A program made the translations under genes and the position numbers. Under the pieces are notes generated by a model that was not told the DNA's origin, did not search any database, and saw only the letters and a program-made list of their open reading frames with translations. DNA of 64,000 nucleotides from an uncultured Clostridia bacterium (GTDB lineage: Bacteria; Bacillota; Clostridia; Saccharofermentanales; Saccharofermentanaceae): positions 62,001-126,000 of the forward strand of contig CAMIYM010000005.1 of assembly GCA_946403085.1 (NCBI GenBank). Direction: 5' to 3'. Positions 14,168-23,287 of the stretch are shown piece after piece (the first letter of the stretch is position 1; the number at the start of each line of letters is the position of its first letter).

Positions 14168-14190
14168 CTGTGTCGTCAATTGATTATGGT

Positions 14191-15129
14191 TTAATTGGTT
14201 ATTAGTTTATATGCAACTTCAAGTCCTTTATCCGGGTGGTATGTCCACATAACTGTTACGCCTGCATCATTGAATGTCTCTGAGCGCTTTCCCTGAAGAG
14301 CCGTAGTGTGAACCATATCATAAACAAGTGAATCCGGCAGACCAAGATAACTATTTATTTCCTCTATTGCGGTATAAGCCTCAGGATAAGCAATGCCTAT
14401 GTCATCAATGTCATAAGGATTTGTATCGATGCTCAAGTAACTTCCATCAAAACCAATTTTTGCCCAGGTTGATTTGCAATATTTATCAAATATAGCTCTA
14501 AAGTCAGGTCCAGGTTTTTCAACTGTAATCTTGCACTCGCGCGATATGCCGTTAACAGATGTTGCCGAGATCTTACACTCACCTTTAGCAACAGCTGTAA
14601 CCACGCCCCAGTCATTGACTTTTGCGACTGATTCATCAGAGGATGCCCATGTAAGCGTCCTATCCGAAGCATCTTCTGGTAAAACAGTATATAAAATTGT
14701 TGCTGTCTCTCCTTCACTAATAGTTATTGCATCATTGCTGAACATTACTCCTGAAACTGGTATTTTCCTTAAGGCAAAGTACAAAACAATTGCAAGGGCA
14801 AGTACAACAACGGCTGTAATTACAGGTATAAGGATTTTGAAGAGGATGCCGAGCTTTTTGCCAGTTCCCTTCTTTGCGGCAGATGCTTTAGGCTCATACT
14901 TTGTTCCGCACTTAGGACAAAAATCTTGTCCTTCCTGAAGTTCAACTCCACACTTGCTGCATATCCTCTTGACTACGCTAGTCTTCGGTGTGCCACACTT
15001 CGGACAAAAATCCTGATCTTCTCCGATCTGGGCTCCACACTTGGAACATACTACCTGCTGAATATCAGCCTGGTTTTCTTCATTCTGTGGTGTTCCATCT
15101 ATAATTACGTTATCTTTATTCTCTTCCAT
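14191..15129 (-). CDS. Membrane protein with two zinc ribbons and an Ig-like domain
   Basis: 312 residues. Two CxxC...CPKCG ribbons occupy about residues 28-46 and 57-75 (VCSKCGAQIGEDQDFCPKCG; ICSKCGVELQEGQDFCPKCG), followed by a basic linker, one membrane helix (about 93-117), and an extracellular bacterial Ig-like (Big_2) domain (about 122-200: ITISEGETATILYTVLPEDA, WASSDESVAKVNDWGVVTAV). The last 100 residues are not recognised. TAGGAG precedes the start; the gene is 27 bp after the repeat lipoprotein gene, so they likely form an operon. Confidence 0.75.
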   Translation of the reverse strand: MEENKDNVIIDGTPQNEENQADIQQVVCSKCGAQIGEDQDFCPKCGTPKTSVVKRICSKCGVELQEGQDFCPKCGTKYEPKASAAKKGTGKKLGILFKILIPVITAVVVLALAIVLYFALRKIPVSGVMFSNDAITISEGETATILYTVLPEDASDRTLTWASSDESVAKVNDWGVVTAVAKGECKISATSVNGISRECKITVEKPGPDFRAIFDKYCKSTWAKIGFDGSYLSIDTNPYDIDDIGIAYPEAYTAIEEINSYLGLPDSLVYDMVHTTALQGKRSETFNDAGVTVMWTYHPDKGLEVAYKLITN

Positions 15130-15156
15130 AAGATTCTCCTAACTCGCTAGCATTTA

Positions 15157-16830
15157 TCATGTGTCCTTTTTAAAGGTAACTGTGGACTGATAAACATTGT
15201 AAAAATACATGCTATAGTTGTCTTTCTCATAATAAACAATTGAAAACTTACCCTTTGAATACTTAAGCCTCAAATGGCTTCCGATAACTACATTGGTTGG
15301 TATCTTTTTAAGCTTCTTAAGATGGAAATCAACTGTTGTATATTTACCTTCGACCAAAGACCTAAGTGAAGAATAGTTAGTGTAGTGATAAAACGTAACT
15401 GATCCCGTTAAGTCCATAGTACCATCGTCATTTACTGAGAAATCCAACACTAAATCCTGACCATCTAAAGCGGTATTTATGTACCAGTATTCTTTATAAC
15501 GTGTATCTCTTTTCCATATATTCGTAGTTCTAATATTGTTAGACTTTACAGTGTAGCTTCCTTCGATTTTTGCAAACGCAGAAACTCTATTCATGAGAGT
15601 CTTACGAGCCTTTATGTTTACACCATCGACCTTCAGTTTATTTGAGACCTTGCTGTAGTATTTAGCAGCTTCCTTATAATCGCCAAGTGCGATAAGGTGT
15701 TCCGCTGAACTAACATTAAACAACACCTTGGAATTCTTATAGTCTTCACTCTTAGTAAAGTAATTCATTGCATTGTCATATCCGCCTCTTTTCAATGCAT
15801 CAAGGCCAAGTGCATAGAAACTTGCTTTTATATAAGTAGCTGAGTCTTTTGTTTCTCCAGCTTTTTCGAACTTGGAGATGGCATCGTCATATTCACCAGC
15901 GGAATAAGCCTTTCTTCCAGCAATATACTGCTTTAATCCATCTATTACTGCAGGATCACAGTAATCAGCCAGTTTTTCAGCATTATCAAAATCCTTTCCG
16001 GATATCAGAGAAGTAATAGTAGAGTCAAGAAGCTTCTTTGCAGCAGCATAATCTCCTGCTTCCTTTAATTCCTTAGCTCCATCTTCATACTGCTTTTTGC
16101 CAATCAGATCCTTGCCCTTGTTGTAATGAGCAACCTGAAGCTTGCTCTTGGCATCCTTATATTCACCAGCATTAGTGAAGTATTCAATAGCTTCATCATA
16201 AGCTTTCTTCTTTGCGGAGGCAGTTCCCAAATTATAGTAAATAGTCTGAGCGCGATTTAATGCATCTTTGTAATCTCCAGCTTCTGTGAAATACTTTGCA
16301 GCAGTCACATTGTCCTTATTCTTGAGAGCAAGCTCAGCCTGACCATAAGCTATTTCAGAGACCTTAGTTGTAGCGTCTTTATAAGTTCCGGCATCCTTGA
16401 AGAAACCGATAGCTTTATCCATTTCTCCAGCTTCAAAGGCCTTCTCGCCCTGAGTATAGTAGACACCCGAAATATCTTCAGCGGTATCCTTGTACTCACC
16501 GGCCTTCTTATAATAATCGATGGCCTCTTCATACTTTCCGTCGGTCAATGCTTTTTCACCCTGTGAGTGAATGATATTAAAGATCTTGTCATTTGAATCA
16601 GAGAAACCTTCAGCAAGCTTATACTCAGCTATTGCCTCTTCAAGTTTGCCCTCAGCAGCCAGTTCCTCAGCTTTTCCGTAATGCTGCTCATTCTCAGGTA
16701 TTGTAGTTTCAGTGACGGTTACCTCTGTTGTTGATTCTTCAGTCGTATTATCTGTAGAGGCTGACGAACATCCAACCGTCATAGTCGCTGCTAATGCCAA
16801 TGCAACAACGAATAATCCAGTCTTCTTCAT
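15157..16830 (-). CDS. Lipoprotein with TPR-like repeats
   Basis: 557 residues. Lipobox TVGC (Cys about 21), a Thr/Glu-rich linker, then from about residue 50 to 400 at least nine repeats of about 36 residues with the theme A..A...G.Y..AI..Y..AGEYKDA, a TPR-like helical solenoid. The last 140 residues are beta-rich with many Tyr/Lys. Such proteins usually scaffold surface complexes. AAGGAGG precedes the start. A dyad at 16893 lies in its promoter region. Confidence 0.8.
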   Translation of the reverse strand: MKKTGLFVVALALAATMTVGCSSASTDNTTEESTTEVTVTETTIPENEQHYGKAEELAAEGKLEEAIAEYKLAEGFSDSNDKIFNIIHSQGEKALTDGKYEEAIDYYKKAGEYKDTAEDISGVYYTQGEKAFEAGEMDKAIGFFKDAGTYKDATTKVSEIAYGQAELALKNKDNVTAAKYFTEAGDYKDALNRAQTIYYNLGTASAKKKAYDEAIEYFTNAGEYKDAKSKLQVAHYNKGKDLIGKKQYEDGAKELKEAGDYAAAKKLLDSTITSLISGKDFDNAEKLADYCDPAVIDGLKQYIAGRKAYSAGEYDDAISKFEKAGETKDSATYIKASFYALGLDALKRGGYDNAMNYFTKSEDYKNSKVLFNVSSAEHLIALGDYKEAAKYYSKVSNKLKVDGVNIKARKTLMNRVSAFAKIEGSYTVKSNNIRTTNIWKRDTRYKEYWYINTALDGQDLVLDFSVNDDGTMDLTGSVTFYHYTNYSSLRSLVEGKYTTVDFHLKKLKKIPTNVVIGSHLRLKYSKGKFSIVYYEKDNYSMYFYNVYQSTVTFKKDT

Positions 16831-16892
16831 TTTATAGATCCTCCTTATATTGAAAGTTGTTAATTACAAGTTTTTAAGCGATACTACTTATA

Positions 16893-16914
16893 CGCAAAGT
16901 AGAGTACTTTGTGA
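16893..16914. repeat. Dyad 1 flanking the recombinase gene
   Basis: The 22-bp dyad CGCAAAGTA-GAG-TACTTTGTGA lies 4 bp after the recombinase stop. It matches the dyad at 17996 at 17 of 22 positions, and the central three bases are GAG here and CTC there. It could be a recombination core site or an operator of the lipoprotein promoter. Confidence 0.5.
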
Positions 16915-16918
16915 CGGA

Positions 16919-17878
16919 TTACCGCATAAGCCTTTCCACACTGCGTTTCTTCATCTCCATGGTGGGGTGCACGTACCTGTTAAGAGTGATGGTTACGGAT
17001 GAATGCCCCAATAATTCACTTACGACTTTGGGATCAATTCCGGCTTCTATACAGCGTGTCGCGTATGTGTGGCGAAGGGCGTGAAATGTATAGTTGGCCG
17101 TTATCCCGCATTTCTTAAGTATCTGCTTGTACTTCTCGTAGTAACGTCTGGGTTCCATCAGTTTTTCGGAGCGGGTTGCCACATAGTAATTGCCGGGCAT
17201 GGACTTGCCTTCGGATTTCAGGAGCTTGCAGATCTGCTTCGGAACAGGGATCGCCCTTCTTGAAGATTCAGTCTTGGGTGCTCCCGTGACGATTATGGTC
17301 TTGGGCTGCTTTCCACGGGCTTCGGTATTCTTGATCCTAAGGACTGTCCTGTCTACATTTATCAGACCACCATCTGTATCCACGTCTGACCATTTAAGAG
17401 AGCAGATCTCACCTATACGCATGCCGGAGTACAGGCAGAGCAAGATGCCCAGATTCTCAGGATTTATGTGATCCAGAAGATAGGCTTCAAGCTGCTTCTG
17501 ATGAGACGACGTAAGTATCTGGGATCTCATTCTTGTAGGTTTCGTGACAGTGAGCTTAGGGAATCTGATGTCTGACGTGCATTTGCCGTTTTCGGCCGCG
17601 AAAATATAGACACTCTTAAGCAGCGACCATACATCTCTTATGGTCTTATCCGAAAGTCCGCCTTTGCCGGATGCCTTGCCGCTTGTCTTAAGCTTGCTGA
17701 CGTAGTCATTGACGGCATTTCCGTCCAGCTTCTCGAAGTGGATCGTGCCGACATACGGGTCGATATAATGCTCTGCTAATTCTGTGTAATGGGCGTAGGA
17801 TGACTCCTTAAGGAACGGTCTTCTGGCAGCCAGGAACTGCTTTGTCAGGTTGCTGATGTTGTTGTGTCTATTAAGCAT
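16919..17878 (-). CDS. Tyrosine site-specific recombinase (integrase)
   Basis: 319 residues with a SAM-like core-binding domain (about 1-110) and a full catalytic set: R in YSGMRIGEICSLKW, the beta-hairpin Lys region (PKTESSRRAIPVP), HALRHTYATR, LGHSSVTITLNRY with the tyrosine nucleophile. It lacks the N-terminal arm-binding domain of Tn916-type integrases. No excisionase is seen beside it. Similar dyads flank it at both sides, so it may act on those sites or be regulated through them. It separates the lipoprotein region from the large accessory block. Confidence 0.88.
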   Translation of the reverse strand: MLNRHNNISNLTKQFLAARRPFLKESSYAHYTELAEHYIDPYVGTIHFEKLDGNAVNDYVSKLKTSGKASGKGGLSDKTIRDVWSLLKSVYIFAAENGKCTSDIRFPKLTVTKPTRMRSQILTSSHQKQLEAYLLDHINPENLGILLCLYSGMRIGEICSLKWSDVDTDGGLINVDRTVLRIKNTEARGKQPKTIIVTGAPKTESSRRAIPVPKQICKLLKSEGKSMPGNYYVATRSEKLMEPRRYYEKYKQILKKCGITANYTFHALRHTYATRCIEAGIDPKVVSELLGHSSVTITLNRYVHPTMEMKKRSVERLMR

Positions 17879-17995
17879 TTCCGCACCTCACCCACAGTAT
17901 TAAGCGTTTGTGAATTAACCCAAAACTTTGTAAATAATCTTGAGGTTTAATTGAATCGGGCAATGGCAAAGCGTATAGTGAAAATGTGTCTAAAG

Positions 17996-18017
17996 CACAA
18001 ATTACTCTACTTTGTGA
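17996..18017. repeat. Dyad 2, upstream of the recombinase gene
   Basis: CACAAATTA-CTC-TACTTTGTG with flanking A. On the minus strand it overlaps the -35 of a plausible recombinase promoter (TTGTGC, 17-bp spacer, TATACG), so an operator role is as likely as a recombination site. Confidence 0.5.
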
Positions 18018-18059
18018 TTCACAGTAGTCCATATGAAATATTCTCCTTTGCATATAAAT

Positions 18060-18085
18060 CGACCGCACCCGGATGAGTGCGGTCG
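18060..18085 (-). terminator. Terminator after the 502-aa gene
   Basis: CGACCGCAC (18060-18068) and GTGCGGTCG (18077-18085) form a 9-bp stem. The minus transcript continues ATTTATATGC. Relative of the hairpin at 14141. Confidence 0.6.
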
Positions 18086-18155
18086 TTCTGCTATAGGAGA
18101 TTATTTTTTTGCGAGATGATTTGCGGGCACGTAGCCTGTCCTGGTCAGGAACCTA

Positions 18156-19664
18156 TCAGAAACACATATTCACCAGCTCCTGCGAGCAGTTCTTGCCGGT
18201 CCTTACATCGCTTGGGGTCTTCGAGAAGGCGCTCTGGTAACGGCCGTCACCGTAGTAGGTGACCTTATAGTGCTTGCCTTCTTCGGTGATCTCGAAGCCC
18301 AGGTCTTTCAGAGCTTGGCGGGTTCTTACGGACATACCGTCGTAGTTTTTGAGGAGACGCTTGATCTCTTCGGCTTTGGCGGCGCTCAGTGCCTGATAGT
18401 CGTTATTTTCGATGATGTCAGCAACGACATCTGCGCGTCTGGTGCCATCCTGTATGTTCTTGGCAGCCTCCGAAAGAGCCTCGAGGATCAGATCCTTGAT
18501 CTCGCCCGGGTAGAATTCCTGCTCGTCACCCATATACAGGACAGGAACGGAATCCTTTGACAGGAGCTTTGTCCTGAGGCCGTAGTTCTCATTTATCAGG
18601 GCTTCGTTATCACGTGTCAAAGCAGCGATCTGTTCCTGCATCTTTTTCATATCTTCATCAAACTGGTCAAGAAGTTCATTGGCACCGGCATTGGCCTCTT
18701 CGAACGCCTGCTTGCGGATACGGCTTTCTTCTTCGCTCAGGTTTTCGAGCAGCTTTACGACCTCAGCCTCAGCATTCTTGCGGGCTTCTTCTGCAGCAAG
18801 CCTTCCCTCTTTCTGATTGGCGAGACCTTCTTTCAAAAGCTCGTTGTTGACACCCTGCCATGTGAATAAAGGATCCACCCTCTGGGCACTGCAATGGTGG
18901 ACAACACAGAGGACGACCTTCTCGAGCAGCACATCATCCTGACCGTCACGGTTCCTGTACATGAAACGGCGCGGTTTCATGCCTTTTGCCGGGAAATAAA
19001 CACCAATGGCGCCATAGTATTCGTTCTTGCCGTCGCAATCCTTCTGCAGAGTGGGATTAAGAGTAGTACTGCCTTCGAGCATGACATGGGCGATACCCTT
19101 CAGCCTGTGGGCAAGAAGCGACACATTCACGGGATCATCGTCGTAATAAGTCTTGGAGACGAAAACCACCGGCAGCCTGTAATCGCTCTTCCCGTTGATA
19201 ACATCCGTCACCAGCCCTACATTTTCTTCTGTAATCGTGACCGGCCTGTATTGCAAAGCGAGTTTGTTATCGTCTTTAAGATAGCCGCGCTCGATCAGGA
19301 GCTTGATGAAGTAAGGCGTCGAAAAGTTGGAGTCCACATCTAGCGCATCCGCCGTATAGCTGCGGTCCAGACGGATACAAAGCTTCTGCTGCCTGAAGTC
19401 CATAACATAATCCGTATCCCAGATTATTCCGTCTTCAGTCTTCTTCTCGTAACGGACGGCGATCAGCCTCTTGCTGCGGTATTCGACGATCTCAAGAGAC
19501 AGTCCGCCTTCGCCATATCTTATGTTGCGTTCACCATTCCAGTGAATATTAGGTATCACGTTTTCCGGATGCGGACTTCCCTTGTTCCAGTCTAAGACCA
19601 GACGTATGAACTCATCGGGTTGCATCTTCTCGTTAACATCAAGGATTGTGGAAAACAGCAGCAT
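18156..19664 (-). CDS. Hypothetical coiled-coil protein with HicA-like C-terminus
   Basis: 502 residues from ATG 19664 (GAGAGGTG upstream). The N-terminal 270 residues are unrecognised and alpha/beta (MLLFSTILDVNEKMQPDEF, PVVFVSKTYYDDDPVNV). Residues about 275-370 are a long charged coiled coil. The last 60 (VRTRQALKDLGFEITEEGKH, YYGDGRYQSAFSKTPSD) resemble the HicA double-stranded-RNA-binding-like fold, with GKH in place of the usual GSH. Whether it has RNase activity is unknown. It stands alone between terminators at the edge of the accessory block. Confidence 0.5.
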   Translation of the reverse strand: MLLFSTILDVNEKMQPDEFIRLVLDWNKGSPHPENVIPNIHWNGERNIRYGEGGLSLEIVEYRSKRLIAVRYEKKTEDGIIWDTDYVMDFRQQKLCIRLDRSYTADALDVDSNFSTPYFIKLLIERGYLKDDNKLALQYRPVTITEENVGLVTDVINGKSDYRLPVVFVSKTYYDDDPVNVSLLAHRLKGIAHVMLEGSTTLNPTLQKDCDGKNEYYGAIGVYFPAKGMKPRRFMYRNRDGQDDVLLEKVVLCVVHHCSAQRVDPLFTWQGVNNELLKEGLANQKEGRLAAEEARKNAEAEVVKLLENLSEEESRIRKQAFEEANAGANELLDQFDEDMKKMQEQIAALTRDNEALINENYGLRTKLLSKDSVPVLYMGDEQEFYPGEIKDLILEALSEAAKNIQDGTRRADVVADIIENNDYQALSAAKAEEIKRLLKNYDGMSVRTRQALKDLGFEITEEGKHYKVTYYGDGRYQSAFSKTPSDVRTGKNCSQELVNMCF

Positions 19665-19806
19665 AGTCACCTCTCGATTTTCGCATTACAGGAATGCTAT
19701 TGATGTTTTTAATATAAAAACAACCGGAGGAGTTTTCAAACAAACAATCTATTAACGATCTTTAACAAACAGTAACGGCCCTTATTAATCCGTCATTCTC
19801 TCGAGA

Positions 19807-20220
19807 TCAGTCTTCACCGGACCCGTTTTTATCAGCAAACGAAATCCAGCTTGCCACAGGATCCTTGCAATTGATATTCGAATAGAAAAGCTCACTTACA
19901 ACAAAGCCGCAAAATTCGGCCACTTTTCTTCTGTCTGATATATCGAAATCGCAAATCTTATCGACATTAACTTCGCTGCAAAGTTCGTTTAATCTGCTGC
20001 AGGCATTAATTGCAGCATCGTGAGCCTCGCTCCTCTGCTTTTCCAAGACCTTCATAAAGGCACAATTAAGTTCAACTTTAGGAGTTTCAAGACTATAACG
20101 CTGCTCGTTTACGACTATCTGGAAATAAACTACTATCGCATCAATACAAGCTTTTGCCTCATGACGTTCTTTATCTGGAAGGGATTCAAAGAGATCTGTT
20201 ATGCGTTTGTTTATATCCAT
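19807..20220 (-). CDS. DUF3232-like protein
   Basis: 137 residues. The stretch SEAHDAAINACSRLNELCSE and the closing DISDRRKVAEFCGFVVSELF match what I recall of the DUF3232 family of Clostridia, small helical proteins of unknown function. GAGGAGG lies 6 bases before the start. Third gene of an operon whose promoter carries regulon site 1. Confidence 0.5.
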   Translation of the reverse strand: MDINKRITDLFESLPDKERHEAKACIDAIVVYFQIVVNEQRYSLETPKVELNCAFMKVLEKQRSEAHDAAINACSRLNELCSEVNVDKICDFDISDRRKVAEFCGFVVSELFYSNINCKDPVASWISFADKNGSGED

Positions 20221-20237
20221 TTTATCCTCCTCTGTTA

Positions 20238-20819
20238 TCAGACTGCCCTGTTGTTTTCAATCAGAAGTCCCGATATATCTTTATATTCATGGAACACCTT
20301 TAAGAACCGCTTTACCTTGGCACTTCCCAACCCATAGTTAACGCAGACATAATTAACCGAGTATTTTTCATAGCTACATGTGATGGCAATCAATGCCAAC
20401 TCCATACTGAACGAGGCTAGGATATTGACCTTCTCCCAGAATGTGCCAGATAACTTTGGAAAGACTGTAATCTTTGTACCTAACGGCAGAAAACTGATAT
20501 TCAGGTTCTTTTCGTAATACTCACTTACAAGATTGCAGACCTTATGGATATAACGCCTTAACGTTCTGGGTGTATAGTGGGTCTTTTGAGCGGCCTTGTT
20601 TTCCGATAAACGGGACTCGAGATAAGCCATCCCGGCCTTATACTCATAGTCACGCATATTACCGGCCGCATATACCAAGGCATTGCAGAGATTATCCCTT
20701 ATAAGTGCATATGTTACGGCATGTTCAACATACCCGTGGTCTGCCAGAGCTCTGACGGTCTTGTTTATGAGCTTCGGCCTTCTGAACAGGTCTTTTACGG
20801 TACATGCGAAGGTTATCAT
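20238..20819 (-). CDS. Hypothetical protein
   Basis: 193 residues, not recognised. Mixed helix with one hydrophobic stretch (VNILASFSMELALIAITCSYE) that could be buried or membrane-associated, and a basic segment THYTPRTLRRYIHKVCNL resembling a helix-turn-helix, which is a weak impression only. Its start overlaps the previous stop by ATGA. It lies in the operon between the genes at 20816 and 19807. Confidence 0.5.
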   Translation of the reverse strand: MITFACTVKDLFRRPKLINKTVRALADHGYVEHAVTYALIRDNLCNALVYAAGNMRDYEYKAGMAYLESRLSENKAAQKTHYTPRTLRRYIHKVCNLVSEYYEKNLNISFLPLGTKITVFPKLSGTFWEKVNILASFSMELALIAITCSYEKYSVNYVCVNYGLGSAKVKRFLKVFHEYKDISGLLIENNRAV

Positions 20820-21232
20820 GGATGGACCTCAATAAGATCAGCACAACTGATGTTAAATACAGGGTTTAAAGAGAACAGATAGTCTTCCATCGTTATCTGA
20901 CCGTCAATGATCTCTTCAGAAGATTTGTTCTTTTCTTCCAAAGCATCCAAGCTGATACCGTATTTGTTTTTCAGTTCACTCTTTAATGAACTGACTTGGT
21001 ACTCAAACCATCCCAGATGAGCATATTCCAACCATCGAGGCAAACCAGGAACGAAGCATATCACTACCGGCAGCGCGATATCTGTCTCTTCAGAAAGCTT
21101 TTCCAAATATTCCAATTCCCTAATACAGTCGTTATATGAATCTATACGCATCAGAAGATCGTAAATATATTCCCTGTCTGAATAATCGCGGATACCACGA
21201 AGGTAATCCGAAAACAGCGTAAGGTATCTCAT
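20816..21232 (-). CDS. Hypothetical protein, first gene of a regulon operon
   Basis: 138 residues, not recognised; Leu/Tyr-rich helical N-terminus (YLTLFSDYLRGIRDYSDREY) and acidic C-terminus. GAGGAG sits 9 bases before the ATG. It is the promoter-proximal gene of a three-gene operon driven from the dyad promoter at 21274-21308, and follows the DnaB-DnaA fusion gene. Confidence 0.5.
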   Translation of the reverse strand: MRYLTLFSDYLRGIRDYSDREYIYDLLMRIDSYNDCIRELEYLEKLSEETDIALPVVICFVPGLPRWLEYAHLGWFEYQVSSLKSELKNKYGISLDALEEKNKSSEEIIDGQITMEDYLFSLNPVFNISCADLIEVHP

Positions 21233-21273
21233 AAGATTGACTCCTCAAAGATGGTTTTTCTCTATCCAAATTC

Positions 21274-21308
21274 AGATTAACCATAGGCATGGGACTTTTA
21301 TGACCCAT
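21274..21308 (-). promoter_or_regulatory. Regulon site 1 and promoter
   Basis: The dyad ATGGGACTTTTATGACCCAT (21289-21308) is followed on the minus strand, after exactly 9 bp, by TAATCT (21279-21274). It drives the operon starting at 21232. Its last base touches the stop codon of the fusion gene. Confidence 0.65.
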
Positions 21309-23152
21309 CACTCATCTTTATCGATACCATGCTGCCAAAGCTTAAGCCTGTCCTTTATCTCATGAATATCGCCTGCAAACTGGCGCTTTAATCCCTTTAT
21401 GCTTTTTGTAACATAAGAACCGGCATCTTTGCCGAATACCTTCAGTGCATCTTCAGATTCGTCCAGCATGTCATGGCAGAGGTAAACAGCTGCATACAAA
21501 GAAGGATTGTCACTGAAGCCTTTTGGACCATTAAGGATTACTTCACGTGAAGTATCGTAATACCTGACCACTTCCTCTATTATTCTGTCCGCCGTAAGTT
21601 CTCTTTCCTTAAAGCGACCGCCGAGCGGAGAAAGCAGCTTTTGAACACGTTCAACGTTGATCTCATCTTCTGCATCGTATCTGATATACTCACAGATAAT
21701 GTTCATGGCACATTTTAAACGGCTTACATTCTGTACCGATCGCTTACAGATATAATCAACAACGTTCTTGTCAATCTTGATGTCTTCACTGTCAATGATG
21801 TTCTGAGTTATCTTTCTCCGTGTTTCAATATCAGGCGATTCTAGTCCTGCCACAACACCCGAGATCAGTCTGACCGCCAATGTCGGATTAAGGATTTCAT
21901 CGAGTTCACTAGGCATCTTGTTTGTTGTAACCACAAGATGTTTTCCGGAGTCCATCAGAGCAACGACCGTATTATAGAATTCGGTCTGCACCGCATCCTT
22001 ATCCTTTAACATATCAATATCGTCAATAAGAAGGTAATCTACCATACGGTATTTATCTCTAAAAGCAGAATACTGATGACTACTAATAGCAGATAGAAAA
22101 TCGTTCGTAAAAGCTTCAGCAGTGACATATTTCACTTTCTTTTCCGCGTATTTGTCTTTTAGGGCCTTTTCCATGGCTTTAAGAAGATGTGTCTTGCCCT
22201 GACCTGAATAACTCCATAAAAGAAATGGATTTGTCTTTGCATTCTCGGGATCCTCAACTACAGAAACGGCAGTCTTATACGCGAAGCGGTTGCACTTACC
22301 CACCACGAAATTCTCGAAGGTATACAGCTCGCGTTGTTTATTACCTGAACGAGCACTTTCCGAACGACTGTCAGAAATCAGTACAGAATCGTAATACTCT
22401 AATCTTTTATCATCCCATTCAAGTTCAATGCTGATATCACACTCTTTACCATTGTTTTTAGCTATTATTAGTTTTGAAACAGGAAAATCCCAATGGTCTT
22501 TCAGGTTGTATTTCGGATAGTCAACAAAGACTATGGTATCTGCATATTCTTCATACGGAGCGTAGTTTTTGAGTTCTTTCAGTGTCGGAACCTTGTTTTC
22601 CCTTTCCTCAAATAAGTATGGAATATCAGCAATCAACAAGACAGGAATGCCTGTTTCCTTGGCAAATGCACGCATGCTAAAGACTGATAAATTGAACCTT
22701 TTTTCCAGACTGTCTCCGGCGACACCATCTGATCGGACAACAGATTCAAAGTCGTCAATAATAACCAGACCGATTTCTACGTCTTTAGCCTCAAGTTTAG
22801 TGATGCCGTCGACAATGTGTTCAGTTGTATTTACGGAATAATCGTCAATATATATGGGAAGTTGAAAAAGATGTAGAGTAAACCAATCTATCGATTCAAG
22901 TTTATTTGTTCTGCTTAAACGTCTCGAAGAAGACTTTATCAGCATATCTATGATTTCGCGCTTTTTTTCTTTACCAGAATAGAATGCAACAGCCTTGTCA
23001 CTGTTTCTTGCAACATTTCTTGCTATATTTAAGGCTAGACTCGTCTTTCCTGATTGTCTACGTCCGGCTATTACATTAATCGATCCAGGTTTATACCCAC
23101 CAAAAGCATGATCAAGATATTTGAAACCCGTCATTATCGGCTCTTTATCCAT
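21308..23152 (-). CDS. Fusion of a DnaB-type RecA-fold ATPase and a DnaA-type initiator
   Basis: 614 residues. Residues 1-255 match the C-terminal ATPase domain of replicative helicase DnaB: GFKYLDHAFGGYKPGSINVI, Walker A GRRQSGKT (about 30-37), Walker B GLVIIDDFES (about 128-137); the DnaB N-terminal domain is absent. After a linker (255-275), residues 276-500 match DnaA domain III: YTFENFVVGKCNRFAYKTAV, a P-loop SYSGQGKTHLL (first Gly replaced by Ser), LLIDDIDML, and a region like the arginine finger (NPTLAVRLISG). Residues 515-595 match DnaA domain IV in length, but the DnaA-box signature R-D-H-T-T is replaced by KDAGSYV. AAGGAG precedes the start. It likely loads or remodels DNA for the element; this is inference. 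Confidence 0.8.
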   Translation of the reverse strand: MDKEPIMTGFKYLDHAFGGYKPGSINVIAGRRQSGKTSLALNIARNVARNSDKAVAFYSGKEKKREIIDMLIKSSSRRLSRTNKLESIDWFTLHLFQLPIYIDDYSVNTTEHIVDGITKLEAKDVEIGLVIIDDFESVVRSDGVAGDSLEKRFNLSVFSMRAFAKETGIPVLLIADIPYLFEERENKVPTLKELKNYAPYEEYADTIVFVDYPKYNLKDHWDFPVSKLIIAKNNGKECDISIELEWDDKRLEYYDSVLISDSRSESARSGNKQRELYTFENFVVGKCNRFAYKTAVSVVEDPENAKTNPFLLWSYSGQGKTHLLKAMEKALKDKYAEKKVKYVTAEAFTNDFLSAISSHQYSAFRDKYRMVDYLLIDDIDMLKDKDAVQTEFYNTVVALMDSGKHLVVTTNKMPSELDEILNPTLAVRLISGVVAGLESPDIETRRKITQNIIDSEDIKIDKNVVDYICKRSVQNVSRLKCAMNIICEYIRYDAEDEINVERVQKLLSPLGGRFKERELTADRIIEEVVRYYDTSREVILNGPKGFSDNPSLYAAVYLCHDMLDESEDALKVFGKDAGSYVTKSIKGLKRQFAGDIHEIKDRLKLWQHGIDKDE

Positions 23153-23198
23153 ATACTTCTCTCCTTTTCCTTTGGTTCCTAAAGTTCAGTTAACACAA

Positions 23199-23248
23199 AG
23201 TTTACGGGCGAGCATGCACCAAAATAGTCACATGAGAATTAATAAGAT
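23199..23248. promoter_or_regulatory. Regulon site 2, bidirectional promoter
   Basis: The dyad ATGCACCAAAATAGTCACAT (23214-23233) has a -10 exactly 9 bp away on both sides: TAAGAT (23243-23248) rightward and TAAACT (23204-23199) leftward. It lies between the fusion gene and the rightward gene pair starting at 23288. A second rightward -10, TATACT (23250), is possible. Confidence 0.65.
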
Positions 23249-23287
23249 TTATACTGTGGGAAATGACATATAAGGAAGGACACTGAT

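Noticed and set aside
17871..18068. 65-codon minus frame upstream of the recombinase
   Set aside because: It overlaps the recombinase start, runs through the dyad and promoter, and has no start signal.
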